Shown here: one piece after another, positions 1-8,390 of the stretch
Position numbering within the stretch: position 1 is the first letter of the stretch
Layout: the number at the start of each line of letters is the position of its first letter
Source: Cellulophaga sp. 20_2_10
GTDB taxonomy: Bacteria; Bacteroidota; Bacteroidia; Flavobacteriales; Flavobacteriaceae
Length of the DNA: 64,000 nucleotides
Reading direction: 5' to 3'
Assembly (NCBI RefSeq): GCF_023476645.1
Contig: NZ_JAMCOJ010000002.1
Span: 157,561-221,560, forward strand
Notes under the pieces: generated by a model
Told to the model about the DNA's origin: nothing
What the model saw: only the letters and a program-made list of their open reading frames with translations
Databases searched by the model: none
Position numbers and translations under genes: made by a program

Positions 1-426
1 TTCTTTAAAACCAGCGTCATGACCGGCAGTTTTTGTAGCGTTAGATTGTACGGTGTCAAAAGAAGAAGGTATTGTTATTACAGCCTCTTCTAGCTGCTCG
101 CCAGTATGTATAAAGTTTTTAAGCTCTTTTAATACGTACGCACTAAGTTCTACAGGAGATACGTGTTTATCTATGCTTTTTGCAAAGTAACGGTCTGTAG
201 TACCCATTTTTCGTTTAAAACTGGTAAACACATTTAAAGGGTCTTTCTCTAATAAATCTCTTGCTTTATCACCTACTAATATTCTACTACCTCTAAAGGC
301 AACGGCAGAAGCAAGTGTTTGTTTTTGTCCCATTGGGTTTTTAAAAACCTCTAAAACACCATTTTCATATTTAGCAATTAAACTATTTGTTGTTCCTAAA
401 TCTATTCCAAAATTTACTGTTTTCAT
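1..426 (-). CDS. Hsp70-family (DnaK-like) chaperone, N-terminal part only
   Basis: The gene runs off the left edge of the window; about 142 N-terminal residues are present. The first residues (MKTVNFGIDLGTTNS) carry the Hsp70/actin-fold phosphate-1 motif DLGTTNS, and AVITIPSSFD further on matches the usual AVITVPA-F segment of the Hsp70 ATPase domain. Hsp70s are ATP-driven chaperones that bind unfolded segments. The start is ATG, six bases after the stop of the GrpE-like gene on the same strand, so the two are probably co-transcribed. The sequence differs from housekeeping DnaK (for example KNPMGQKQTLASAVAF instead of NSEGRRTTPS), which suggests an accessory Hsp70. The family call is firm; the subfamily cannot be fixed from the fragment. 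Confidence 0.85.
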   Translation of the reverse strand, partial: MKTVNFGIDLGTTNSLIAKYENGVLEVFKNPMGQKQTLASAVAFRGSRILVGDKARDLLEKDPLNVFTSFKRKMGTTDRYFAKSIDKHVSPVELSAYVLKELKNFIHTGEQLEEAVITIPSSFDTVQSNATKTAGHDAGFKE

Positions 427-432
427 ACTTGT

Positions 433-726
433 TTATTCTACTATTGCTACTCCTTTTTGTATAATAATTAATTGGTCACCATCTTTTTTATAAATGATTG
501 GCTTTAGCACCTTTGTAATTTTAGAGTTAGGGCCTAAATTATTTATTAAGGTAGCGTCTATATCTGTTCTTAATTCAGTGAATTTTTCACCTATAGGATT
601 TTTTATAAAAAAACCTTGTTCTTCAATCTCATGAAATAAACGTTTTAAGTTCCTATCAAATAAAGTAATCTCGTTTTTAATACTTTTTTGTTCAATTTCA
701 TAAAGTTGATTAAGAATTTCCTTCAT
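433..726 (-). CDS. Small GrpE-like protein (putative nucleotide-exchange partner of the adjacent Hsp70)
   Basis: A 97-residue protein. Residues 1-38 are helical and charged. From about residue 43 the pattern NPIGEKF, followed by KITKVLKPIIYKKDGDQLIIIQKGVAIVE-type strands, resembles the beta head domain of GrpE (G-x-x-F, then V-x-x-V-L-x-x-G-Y and R-P-A-x-V-x-V). GrpE proteins are normally near 180-200 residues with a long dimerising helix, so this is a much shortened version. It lies directly upstream of the Hsp70 gene on the same strand. The resemblance and the context point to nucleotide exchange for that Hsp70, but the similarity was judged by eye and the protein could be an unrelated co-chaperone. 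Confidence 0.55.
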   Translation of the reverse strand: MKEILNQLYEIEQKSIKNEITLFDRNLKRLFHEIEEQGFFIKNPIGEKFTELRTDIDATLINNLGPNSKITKVLKPIIYKKDGDQLIIIQKGVAIVE

Positions 727-778
727 TTTAATAGTTGTTTATAGAAGTAACGTTTTTAAGATGAAATACGTATGTAAG

Positions 779-796
779 TAAAGATTATTATCTTTA
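779..796. promoter_or_regulatory. Inverted repeat and -7 box in front of radC
   Basis: TAAAGAT-TATT-ATCTTTA is a perfect 7-base inverted repeat ending four bases before the radC ATG. Its right arm contains TATCTTTA (789-796), one base from the Bacteroidota -7 box TAnnTTTG. No TTG lies at the usual -33 distance. The symmetry could be an operator overlapping the promoter between the divergent radC and grpE-like genes, or a chance AT-rich palindrome. Confidence 0.35.
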
Positions 797-800
797 ACAA

Positions 801-1499
801 ATGCAAAACCAACCAAACTCCTTTTCAATTAAAAATTGGTCTAACGATGATAAACCTAGAGAGAAATTAGTGCAAAAAGGTAAAGCAGTATTATCTGATG
901 CAGAACTTGTAGCAATTTTAATAGGTTCTGGTAGCAGAGATGAAAGCGCTGTAGAATTATCTAAACGTATTTTGGCATCTGTAAATAATAATTTAAACCA
1001 GTTAGGAAAACTATCTATTGGCCAGCTTATGCAGTTTAAAGGCATTGGTGAAGCAAAAGCAGTAACCATAGCAGCTGCTCTAGAAATGGGAAGACGCAGA
1101 AGGGGAGAAGAGGTTGCTAAAATAGAAAAGATTGGGAGTAGTAAGGATGTGTTTAATTTGTTGCAACCCATCTTAGGAGAATTACCACATGAAGAGTTTT
1201 GGATTGTGTATCTTAACAATTCTAACAAAGTATTGCACCAAGCACAATTAAGTAAAGGTGGTATTACAGGTACTTTAGTAGATGTTCGTTTGGTTTTAAA
1301 ACAAGCATTAGAAATAGGAGCAATAGGTTTAATTTTGGCGCACAATCATCCGTCTGGAGGTTTAAATCCTAGTGCAGCAGATAAACAAATTACACAGAAG
1401 CTTAAAACAGCTGCACAAGCTTTAGATATGAAAGTTTTAGACCATATCATCATTACTCAAAGAGCATATTTTAGCTTTGCTGATGATAATTTGCTTTAG
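801..1499 (+). CDS. radC: RadC family protein (JAB/MPN domain)
   Basis: 232 residues, normal for RadC. A helix-hairpin-helix-like segment (FKGIGEAKA, residues 79-87) is followed by an MPN/JAB metalloprotease-type domain with the hallmark HNHPSG at 181-186 and an Asp at 194 (PSAADKQIT), the expected metal-binding triad. RadC was once called a DNA-repair protein, but its actual function is unsettled; the fold is that of metal-dependent isopeptidases. It is divergent from the grpE-like/Hsp70 pair. The ATG is four bases after a -7-like box, so the mRNA may have essentially no leader. Confidence 0.95.
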   Translation: MQNQPNSFSIKNWSNDDKPREKLVQKGKAVLSDAELVAILIGSGSRDESAVELSKRILASVNNNLNQLGKLSIGQLMQFKGIGEAKAVTIAAALEMGRRRRGEEVAKIEKIGSSKDVFNLLQPILGELPHEEFWIVYLNNSNKVLHQAQLSKGGITGTLVDVRLVLKQALEIGAIGLILAHNHPSGGLNPSAADKQITQKLKTAAQALDMKVLDHIIITQRAYFSFADDNLL

Positions 1500-1601
1500 T
1501 CATTTTATTTTTTTCAGAAAATCTAATTACTAAAGAAAATAAAATCCTTGATTTATAACAATAAAGAATTTATAAGTCAGTTTACTATCTAAATATTAAA
1601 T

Positions 1602-3290
1602 ATGAAAAAGGTTTTGCTTAGAACTACGTTGATAGCTTTAACTCTAATTGGTATTACTAGTTGCAATAAGGATGATATAAGTGATTCTCTCATTGAGAAA
1701 CCGCCTATTTCTGGCTCAGAAGGAGATTATGTTTTGCCTATTGGTGTACCTAATGCGTGGATTTCTCCAGATATTGCAAGACCAGAAAGACCTACTACTT
1801 GGGATACCGAGCAAATTGGTTATTATTTTGTGGAATATGCCGTTGGTACTGATACTGATAATACCTACGGAACACCAAGTGCTCCGCGTAAAACAATTCC
1901 GTATCCTGTTCCTGCAGGATCGTATGTAGTTGTTGCTGGCGATTATCATTATGTGCAAAATTACATTAAGCTTGAAGGTGAAGGAACTGGTGAAGCATGG
2001 GTAGCTGGTGAAAGCGGACCTGTATGGGTGGTTAGTGATACTGAAAATAAAGCGGAAATTACGGGTAAACCTTTACTTATATCGGGTAGTTATGTGTATT
2101 TAGATGGTTTTTATTTTCATTCTGGAGGTAGAATACAATTAGGCTCGTATAAATTAGGGTTTCAAGTAGATCACATCTTGGTTAGAAATAGTGAAATGAA
2201 AGGTGAGGTTGATGTTGCTGGCGGTGTTTTAATAAATACGGTAGGCTTAAAAGAAGAACCTGCTAGCGATATTATTATATATAACAATAAAGCACATAGA
2301 ATTGGCCCTTTAGATTCTGATGTAGATATTGATGCACGTGGTTGTTCCATACAATCGTATACCAGTAATATGTGGGTATTAGATAATGAGTTTAGTAACT
2401 CGTCTGCCGGACTTCAAGTAGAGGCTGGGTCACTCGAAAAACAACCAACAGCACATCATATATATATTGCACGCAATCATATCTTTAATATTGCTCAAGC
2501 AGGTATCGGAATAAAGTATGCCTTAGACATTATCATCAGTGAAAATGTAATTCATGATATTATAGATACCCCATGGTCTCCCGCAAAAGGAATTGGTTTT
2601 CAATATGCACCAGATCGTGTCTGGATACTTTATAACGAAATCTCTAACGCATACACTGGTATTCGCGGAGGTAGTGATAATGGTGGTGCAGGTACTAATG
2701 GTAAAAGTGTTTTTATTATTGGTAATTTAATTAAGGATGCTACTATAAACGGCACTGCGTATAATGGTGCTACTAGTGGTTTAGGTATAGAAATAAACAA
2801 CGGCGCCACACCAAGATATATCATTAATAATACCATTGTAAATAGCGATGTTGGGGTTGCGAATGGCTATTACAATTCTACCTTGTTTATTGAAAATAAT
2901 GTTATTTCTAATACGCGAGACTTTGATATTATGCTAGAAGATAGTTATTTGACAGGGTCACAATCTACACTTAAAAATAACCATTTTGATACTGAAGCTA
3001 AAATTTCATGGAGTAATGGTGTTATGCATAATTTAGCAAGTTTTCAAGCAGCTTTTAATAAAGGTGAAGGTTGCATAAGTACAGATCCATTATTTAAAGA
3101 TGCCAACGCTAACGACTTCTCTTTGCAAGAATCTAGTGCTGCGGTAGAAGCTGCATTGTCGCCAAATGACTTATCTTTTGATGTCTATGCTCATTTTAAA
3201 GCACTATATGGAATTGATATAAAGGTTGATATCAATCAAGTTTCTAGGCCAAATACTGGTTTCTGGAATATGGGTGCATATGAAGATTAG
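1602..3290 (+). CDS. Lipoprotein with right-handed parallel beta-helix
   Basis: 562 residues. The N-terminus is a lipoprotein signal peptide ending in GITSC (Cys21), so the protein is lipid-anchored to an outer or inner membrane leaflet. Residues of roughly 150-470 show short repeated strands such as VYLDGFYFHSGG, DIIISENVIHDI, VFIIGNLIKDA and LFIENNVISNT, the I-x-x-N-x-I ladder of pectate-lyase-like right-handed beta-helices. Such folds occur in polysaccharide lyases and glycosidases, but I do not recognise a specific PL or GH family or catalytic set. It stands alone, followed by a hairpin at 3348-3381. Surface polysaccharide binding or cleavage is an inference. Confidence 0.75.
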   Translation: MKKVLLRTTLIALTLIGITSCNKDDISDSLIEKPPISGSEGDYVLPIGVPNAWISPDIARPERPTTWDTEQIGYYFVEYAVGTDTDNTYGTPSAPRKTIPYPVPAGSYVVVAGDYHYVQNYIKLEGEGTGEAWVAGESGPVWVVSDTENKAEITGKPLLISGSYVYLDGFYFHSGGRIQLGSYKLGFQVDHILVRNSEMKGEVDVAGGVLINTVGLKEEPASDIIIYNNKAHRIGPLDSDVDIDARGCSIQSYTSNMWVLDNEFSNSSAGLQVEAGSLEKQPTAHHIYIARNHIFNIAQAGIGIKYALDIIISENVIHDIIDTPWSPAKGIGFQYAPDRVWILYNEISNAYTGIRGGSDNGGAGTNGKSVFIIGNLIKDATINGTAYNGATSGLGIEINNGATPRYIINNTIVNSDVGVANGYYNSTLFIENNVISNTRDFDIMLEDSYLTGSQSTLKNNHFDTEAKISWSNGVMHNLASFQAAFNKGEGCISTDPLFKDANANDFSLQESSAAVEAALSPNDLSFDVYAHFKALYGIDIKVDINQVSRPNTGFWNMGAYED

Positions 3291-3347
3291 GTTGCTCAAA
3301 ATTGATTCCTGTTTTTAAATAAAAAAGCAATCAATTTTATATAAGTA

Positions 3348-3381
3348 AAAACATAGCTGCTTTAAGGAGTAGCTATGTTTT
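3348..3381. terminator. Hairpin, probable terminator of the beta-helix lipoprotein gene
   Basis: AAAACATAGCT (3348-3358) pairs perfectly with AGCTATGTTTT (3371-3381) around a 12-base loop. The A-run on one side and T-run on the other would allow termination in either direction. It lies 57 bases after the stop codon. Confidence 0.6.
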
Positions 3382-3526
3382 GTTATTTAGTATAAGGAGT
3401 AATCTGTTTTTTATAAAAACAACTTCTTAAGTTGCCAATACTAAATTTAGCTAAGCTATAAAAGAGGAGTTAATCTTTGATATACGAAAGTTATAGAGCA
3501 TATTCTTATTACTAAACAGAATGCTT

Positions 3527-3534
3527 TAGCTTTG
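3527..3534 (+). promoter_or_regulatory. Possible -7 promoter box of the deacetylase-like gene
   Basis: TAGCTTTG followed by C matches the Bacteroidota TAnnTTTG-C element. No TTG is found at the expected -33 spacing, so support is the -7 box alone. The implied leader is about 65 bases. Confidence 0.35.
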
Positions 3535-3600
3535 CAACGATAAATTTTACAGTAGTAAACACTTATAAAACATAAACAGATATAAATCCTTAAGATTAGA

Positions 3601-4896
3601 ATGCTATTAATTTATACACATAAAATAACGCCTCGTTTCACCTATATAATGAAACATCTTTTTGGTAAAGTTCTAGGTATAGAAGTTACCTTAACAACCA
3701 AGGTAGAAGATTTTATTAAGCATTCTGGGGCAAAAATCACATACAGTAAACAACCGTTACAAAACGAGTTTTTTATACGTAGTAACGATTTGTTGTATCA
3801 GCAAGGAATAAGCGATTTAGAGATTAATATTAGCGAATGGGATGGTACCCCTTGTTTTTTTGCAACAGGGGAACGTAGTAATATCCCTTTTGATGTTTTT
3901 GCAGCCAGTTTTTATTTAATCTCTAGATATGAAGAATATTTGCCACACGTAAAAGATGCCCACGGTAGATACCCTGTAAAGGAGAGTTTAGCGTACAAGC
4001 ATAAATTTTTAGAGAAGCCAGTAGTAGATATCTGGATGTATAAGCTTTTGGCTGTTTTATTAGAACAATTTCCAGATTTAGAATATAAAAAACAAGCGTA
4101 TCAGTATACATCTGTTATAGATGTTACAACATCTCACTGTTATGCACATCGTGGTCTTTTACGCAGTGCTGGTGGTTTATTATTAGATTTGGTCACTTTA
4201 AAATTTAAACGCGTTTTTCAAAGAGTATCTGTATGGTTTAATCCTAAAAAAGATCCATATAATAATTTTGATCATCTAATAAGTTTGCACAAAAAGAATA
4301 ATGTAAAAAGTATGTTCTTTTTTCAGTTTGCGGACTATTCTACTTTTGATAAAAACGTGTCTACAAGCAACAATAAATTTAGATACTTAATAAAATCGGT
4401 AGCAGATTATAGTGTAGTTTCTTTAGCTGCATCTTATAATTCTTTTTCTAATATAGAAGTACTTAAAGAAGAAAAAAGAAAGCTAGGAGCGGTGGTAAAT
4501 AGGCCTATTAAATATGTGCGGTTTAGATATAATAGAGTAGAGATACCCACAACGTATAAAGAGTTGGTAGATGCAGAGTTTAGCGAGGATTTTACAATGG
4601 GTTACACACATTGTATTGGCTTTAGAGCTGGTACTTGTTCGCCATTTTCTTTTTACGATATTCATTTAGAGTCACAACAACCAATAAAAATACACCCATT
4701 TGCAGCGCATAATTATGCATTAGGTTCTTTAAAAAACGAGAAAGAAATTAGTATTAAATTAGATTCAGTTTACCATCAACTAAAAAAAGTGAACGGTAAA
4801 TTAATTACTATTTTTTCTAATGAGCTACTAGGCAAAAAGCAGCGAATTAATTGGATGAGAGTTTACGAAAATGTTATAAAAAAATACAATGTATAA
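3601..4896 (+). CDS. Polysaccharide-deacetylase-like protein, apparently lacking the catalytic metal ligands
   Basis: 431 residues. The overall pattern (IPFDVFAASFYLISRYEEYL at residues 96-115, HGRYP, FTMGYTHCIGFRAGTCSPFSFYD at 331-353) resembles the Bacteroidota family of NodB-type polysaccharide deacetylases with an N-terminal DUF7033-like part. In active members I would expect an IDxDxxY-type aspartate motif, a GLHPSY-like histidine motif and an HFLR-like segment. Here the corresponding places read IDVTTSH (173-179), AASY (276-279) and RYNRVEIP (309-316), so the second Asp and the His ligands appear lost. No signal peptide is visible. It overlaps yjjG by 8 bases. Family assignment is fairly secure; loss of activity is inferred. 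Confidence 0.7.
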   Translation: MLLIYTHKITPRFTYIMKHLFGKVLGIEVTLTTKVEDFIKHSGAKITYSKQPLQNEFFIRSNDLLYQQGISDLEINISEWDGTPCFFATGERSNIPFDVFAASFYLISRYEEYLPHVKDAHGRYPVKESLAYKHKFLEKPVVDIWMYKLLAVLLEQFPDLEYKKQAYQYTSVIDVTTSHCYAHRGLLRSAGGLLLDLVTLKFKRVFQRVSVWFNPKKDPYNNFDHLISLHKKNNVKSMFFFQFADYSTFDKNVSTSNNKFRYLIKSVADYSVVSLAASYNSFSNIEVLKEEKRKLGAVVNRPIKYVRFRYNRVEIPTTYKELVDAEFSEDFTMGYTHCIGFRAGTCSPFSFYDIHLESQQPIKIHPFAAHNYALGSLKNEKEISIKLDSVYHQLKKVNGKLITIFSNELLGKKQRINWMRVYENVIKKYNV

Positions 4897-5578
4897 AGAA
4901 TTAATTACCGATGTTTTTTTTGATTTAGATCATACGCTTTGGGATTTTGAAAAGAATTCTGCTTTGACTTTTACAAAAATTTTAGAAGAAAATAAGGTAG
5001 GAGTAAAGGTTGAAGATTTTTTAACAGCCTATATTCCTATTAATCATCACTATTGGAAACTTTTTAGAGAAGAAAAAATATCTAAGGAAGATTTGCGTTT
5101 TCAGCGCTTGCAGACTACGTTTAGGACTATAGGTTATAATGCAAGCGATAAAGAAATTAATTTGTTGGCAGCAGAGTATATAAATCACCTGTCTTCATTT
5201 AATCATTTATTTCCTAATGCTATAGAAATTTTAGAGCATCTAAAGCCTAACTATAAACTGCATATTATAACGAATGGTTTTCAGGACGTGCAAAATAAGA
5301 AAATCAGAAATTCTAAAATAGATAATTATTTTGATGTAATTGTAGATTCTGAAATGGCTGGAGTTAAAAAACCAAACCCTTATATTTTTGAACTTGCGCT
5401 ACAAAAAGCAAACACTACAGCAGATAAATCTTTAATGATTGGAGATAGTGTAGAAGCAGATATTTTAGGAGCTAAGTCAGTAGGTTTACACACTTTACAT
5501 TTTAATGCTCATCAAGAGCCAACACATAATCATTGCGCTATAATTAACTCTTTAGATGAAATAAAAAGCTATTTATAG
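4889..5578 (+). CDS. yjjG: HAD-superfamily nucleotidase, YjjG type
   Basis: 229 residues. HAD motif I is FFDLDHTLWDF near residue 10, with the nucleophile and acid/base aspartates. Motif II is ITNGFQ, the motif III lysine lies in GVKKPNPYIFELAL, and motif IV is MIGDSVEADILGA. The layout is that of YjjG noncanonical pyrimidine nucleotidases, which remove 5'-phosphate from modified pyrimidine nucleoside monophosphates. The start codon lies within the last 8 bases of the deacetylase-like gene, indicating translational coupling. The HAD fold is certain; the YjjG substrate range is by resemblance. Confidence 0.85.
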   Translation: MYKELITDVFFDLDHTLWDFEKNSALTFTKILEENKVGVKVEDFLTAYIPINHHYWKLFREEKISKEDLRFQRLQTTFRTIGYNASDKEINLLAAEYINHLSSFNHLFPNAIEILEHLKPNYKLHIITNGFQDVQNKKIRNSKIDNYFDVIVDSEMAGVKKPNPYIFELALQKANTTADKSLMIGDSVEADILGAKSVGLHTLHFNAHQEPTHNHCAIINSLDEIKSYL

Positions 5579-5616
5579 AGTTATTTAATAACGCATATTA
5601 ACACAACCATTTGATA

Positions 5617-6168
5617 ATGAAGATCCCCCACTATTTATTTAGTGTTCTATTTCTATGTTTAACTCTAGTTTCTTGTATAGAAGAACAAGACTTTGGTCAG
5701 ACAGATGATATTGTAATAGAACCTACTTTTCAAGCCAGTATATTTTATTTTGAGACTACAGAAGATGTAATAAACAGCAACCCCGATCCTACAGGGTTTT
5801 ATACAAACGATTTTAATTTTGAGGCCTTTAGAGCTGAGTATTTTTCAGATAAAGTTATCGAAGGGTCAATTTTTTATCAACTAGAAAATACAACAAGTAA
5901 ACCCGTAATAGTAACTATAGAGTTAATAGATGATGGTGGTAATGTACTAGATACTACAACTCTAAATATAGGAGCAGAAGCTGTAAATACTACAGATGTA
6001 GAAGTGTTTTACGGTGGCACTAGTGCTAGGTCTTTAGATATTATTAGAAACACGTCTGCACTGCGCCTTTCTGCACAGAACCTTGGAGATGATACAAGTA
6101 TTTCTAGTCAAGCAAATCCCAAACTAATTTTTAGGTCAAGTGCTAATTTTAAAATTAGTGTAAGATGA
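5617..6168 (+). CDS. Small lipoprotein of unknown function
   Basis: 183 residues from the ATG at 5617; an upstream TTG at 5611 would add only two residues and is less likely. The signal peptide ends in LTLVSC, giving lipidated Cys20. The mature part is acidic and rich in strands (SIFYQLENTTSKPVIVTIELIDDGGNVLDT), resembling an Ig-like beta sandwich, but I recognise no named family. Its stop overlaps the start of the next gene by four bases (ATGA), so it is probably made together with that outer-membrane barrel. Confidence 0.75.
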   Translation: MKIPHYLFSVLFLCLTLVSCIEEQDFGQTDDIVIEPTFQASIFYFETTEDVINSNPDPTGFYTNDFNFEAFRAEYFSDKVIEGSIFYQLENTTSKPVIVTIELIDDGGNVLDTTTLNIGAEAVNTTDVEVFYGGTSARSLDIIRNTSALRLSAQNLGDDTSISSQANPKLIFRSSANFKISVR

Positions 6169-7592
6169 TAAATAGGTATTTTATAGTACTACTTTTTGTG
6201 TGTACGTTTTTAGGTTATGCACAGAATAAGCAACTTATGTACGATTTTAAAGAGGTGCCACAAGCTATTCTTTTAAACCCTGGTATGGAAACAGGCTTAG
6301 GAATGTATGTTGGTGTGCCTTTACTTTCTGGAATATCATTTCAGGCAGGTTCTAGCGGAGCATCAGTAAACGACTTTTTTGCTAACGATGGCTTAGATAT
6401 AAACGATAAAATTAGAGAGCGTGCTCTTTACGGTATGAAACCTTCGGATGAACTTAGTGGTTCATTTCAGGTAGAAATATTAAATGTTGGATTCAGAAGT
6501 AAAAAGAATCCGGATAATTTTTACTCCTTTGGTATTTATACAGAAGGTGATGCCATAGGGTATTGGTTTAAAGATTATGCTATTCTAGGTTTTGAAGGTA
6601 ATGCAAATAGACTTAATCAAAGGTTTAATTTGTCTCACCTTAATACAAGAGGAGAAATGGTTAACGTTTTTCATTTTGGTATAAATAAGCGAATAGACCG
6701 TAAACTTATAGTAGGAGCAAGAGCTAAATTGTATTCAAGTATTTTTTCATTTAGATCTACAAAAAATAAAGGGTATTTTGTAACGACACCGGGAGAAAAT
6801 AATTTATTAGCATCTACTTTGGTTGCAGATATGGAGTTGCAAACCTCTGGATTAAACAGCATAAAAGATGCTAATGATGATGGTACAGGTGTTGGTAGTT
6901 TGTTAGCTAAAAGAGGTATGTTAGGTGGTGATTTAGGGGTGGGAGTAGATGTAGGGTTTACTTATCAACTAAATAGAAATACAACTATAACAGGGAGTAT
7001 TTTGGATTTAGGCTTTATATCGCACTCTAAAGACGTTAAAAATTATACCCTAAAAGGACAAGCAACAATAGAAGGTGTTCAGGTAATTTTACCAGATGCA
7101 CTAGTAGATCCGTCTCAAGATTTTTGGCAGAATTTAATAGATGATGTAGATGTACTTATACCTTACGAAGAAAATAACAAATCGTATATTACTTTTAGAC
7201 CAACAAAACTGTATGGATCTATACGTTATAATTTTGGAGAGCAAAATAGAAGTATGCGAGATTGCGATTGTAAGGCAGGTGGAAGTAAAGGTAGTTTAGG
7301 GTTCCCCAATGCAGTTGGCGGACAGCTTTATGTAATTAACAGACCACGTGGACCACAAACAGCAGTTACCGCATTTTATCAAAGAAACTTTGGTAAAACA
7401 TTAAGTTTAAAAACAACATATACTGTAGATAAATTTTCGGCTACTAATGTTGGGCTTGGTGCTAATTTAAACATCGGGCCTGTAAATATTTACGCTATGG
7501 CAGATAATTTAATTGGCTATAAAAACTTAGCAGCTTCTCAGTATGCCTCTTTTCAGTTAGGAATTAATGTTATATCTTGGGGCAAAAATTAA
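6165..7592 (+). CDS. Predicted outer-membrane beta-barrel protein (DUF5723-like)
   Basis: 475 residues with a cleavable signal peptide (residues 1-19, ending GYAQ). The mature protein has many alternating amphipathic strands, for example FRSKKNPDNFYSFGIYTEG, KRIDRKLIVGARAKLYSS and PVNIYAMADNLIGYK, and ends on an aromatic-rich strand, as expected for a beta barrel. The LNPG motif after the signal (AILLNPGMETGLG) resembles the Bacteroidota DUF5723 and PorV-type families. A Cys pair (RDCDCK) lies in a loop near residue 365. It is coupled to the preceding lipoprotein gene, so a barrel-lipoprotein pair is plausible. Function unknown. Confidence 0.75.
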   Translation: MINRYFIVLLFVCTFLGYAQNKQLMYDFKEVPQAILLNPGMETGLGMYVGVPLLSGISFQAGSSGASVNDFFANDGLDINDKIRERALYGMKPSDELSGSFQVEILNVGFRSKKNPDNFYSFGIYTEGDAIGYWFKDYAILGFEGNANRLNQRFNLSHLNTRGEMVNVFHFGINKRIDRKLIVGARAKLYSSIFSFRSTKNKGYFVTTPGENNLLASTLVADMELQTSGLNSIKDANDDGTGVGSLLAKRGMLGGDLGVGVDVGFTYQLNRNTTITGSILDLGFISHSKDVKNYTLKGQATIEGVQVILPDALVDPSQDFWQNLIDDVDVLIPYEENNKSYITFRPTKLYGSIRYNFGEQNRSMRDCDCKAGGSKGSLGFPNAVGGQLYVINRPRGPQTAVTAFYQRNFGKTLSLKTTYTVDKFSATNVGLGANLNIGPVNIYAMADNLIGYKNLAASQYASFQLGINVISWGKN

Positions 7593-7601
7593 GTTAGTCT
7601 T

Positions 7602-8390
7602 ATGAAAAAGTTTCTTTTCAGTGCAATTTTTATGTGCTCGTTTTTCCTTTCTGCACAAAATTTTAATGGGTACAAATATATTATTGTACCTAAAAAGTTT
7701 AATTCATTTAAAGAGGCAGATCAATATAGAACAAGTGCTTTAATTAAATTTTTATTTACTAAAAAGGGATATACAGTTGTATACGATGATGACTTGCCAC
7801 AAGACTTAAAATCTAACAGGTGTTTAGGCTTGTTAGTAGATCTAAAAGACGAGTCTAGTATGTTTACAACAAAGGCTGGTTTGTTATTAAAAGATTGTAA
7901 TTCGGATCAGATTTTTGAGACAGCAGTAGCTAAAAGCAAGCAAAAAGAGTATCAAAAATCGTATAGCGAAGCAATTAGAAATGCTTTTAAATCTTTTGAC
8001 ACTATAAGTTACAGCTATCAACCAAAAGAAGAAGAAAAGCAAAACTCAGCTCCTGTTGTTGTAAGTTTTAAGAACGATGTTAAAAAGGTTGAAGAGAAAG
8101 AAATAGTTTCTGCTTCAGAAGAAAAACAAGTACAAGTGAGTAGTACAGCGAAAGCTGAGGTTGTTATTGCTACGGATGTGTTATATGCGCAAGAAATTCC
8201 AAATGGTTTTCAGTTGGTAGATAGTACTCCTAAAATTGAATACAAAATATACAAAACTACAGTTCAAGATTATTATATAGCAACAAACAATACACTAAAT
8301 GGTGTTGTTATAAATAAAACAGGTAAATGGTTCTTTGAATATTACCAAGGAGATAAATTAATGTCAAAAGAATTGGAGATTAAATTCTAA
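7602..8390 (+). CDS. Secreted protein of unknown function
   Basis: 262 residues with signal peptide MKKFLFSAIFMCSFFLSAQ. Residues 20-130 contain a conserved-looking alpha/beta region (GYKYIIVPKKFNSFKEADQYRTS, LLVDLKDESS). A Lys/Glu/Val-rich linker follows (about 140-190), then a C-terminal part with YKTTVQDYYIATNNTLNGVV and GKWFFEYYQGDK. No named family is recognised. It starts 9 bases after the barrel gene and is probably its operon partner. Its stop codon overlaps the stop of the convergent rarA gene. Confidence 0.7.
   Translation: MKKFLFSAIFMCSFFLSAQNFNGYKYIIVPKKFNSFKEADQYRTSALIKFLFTKKGYTVVYDDDLPQDLKSNRCLGLLVDLKDESSMFTTKAGLLLKDCNSDQIFETAVAKSKQKEYQKSYSEAIRNAFKSFDTISYSYQPKEEEKQNSAPVVVSFKNDVKKVEEKEIVSASEEKQVQVSSTAKAEVVIATDVLYAQEIPNGFQLVDSTPKIEYKIYKTTVQDYYIATNNTLNGVVINKTGKWFFEYYQGDKLMSKELEIKF

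Larger units (their letters stand above)
3291..3600. other. Intergenic region, 310 bases
   Basis: Between the beta-helix lipoprotein and the deacetylase-like gene. It contains one clear hairpin (3348-3381) and a possible -7 promoter box (TAGCTTTG, 3527-3534). There is no coding signal, tRNA or repeat family that I can see; the rest is AT-rich spacer. Confidence 0.6.

Noticed and set aside
794-1345. Long open frame on the minus strand inside radC
   Set aside because: Antisense to a clear RadC protein with intact motifs; its own translation shows no domain and is rich in Ser/Leu/Pro as expected from a shadow frame.
1500-1601. AT-rich imperfect stem after radC as a terminator
   Set aside because: The pairing is only A-T with a mismatch and the loop is long; it cannot be told from background in such AT-rich sequence.
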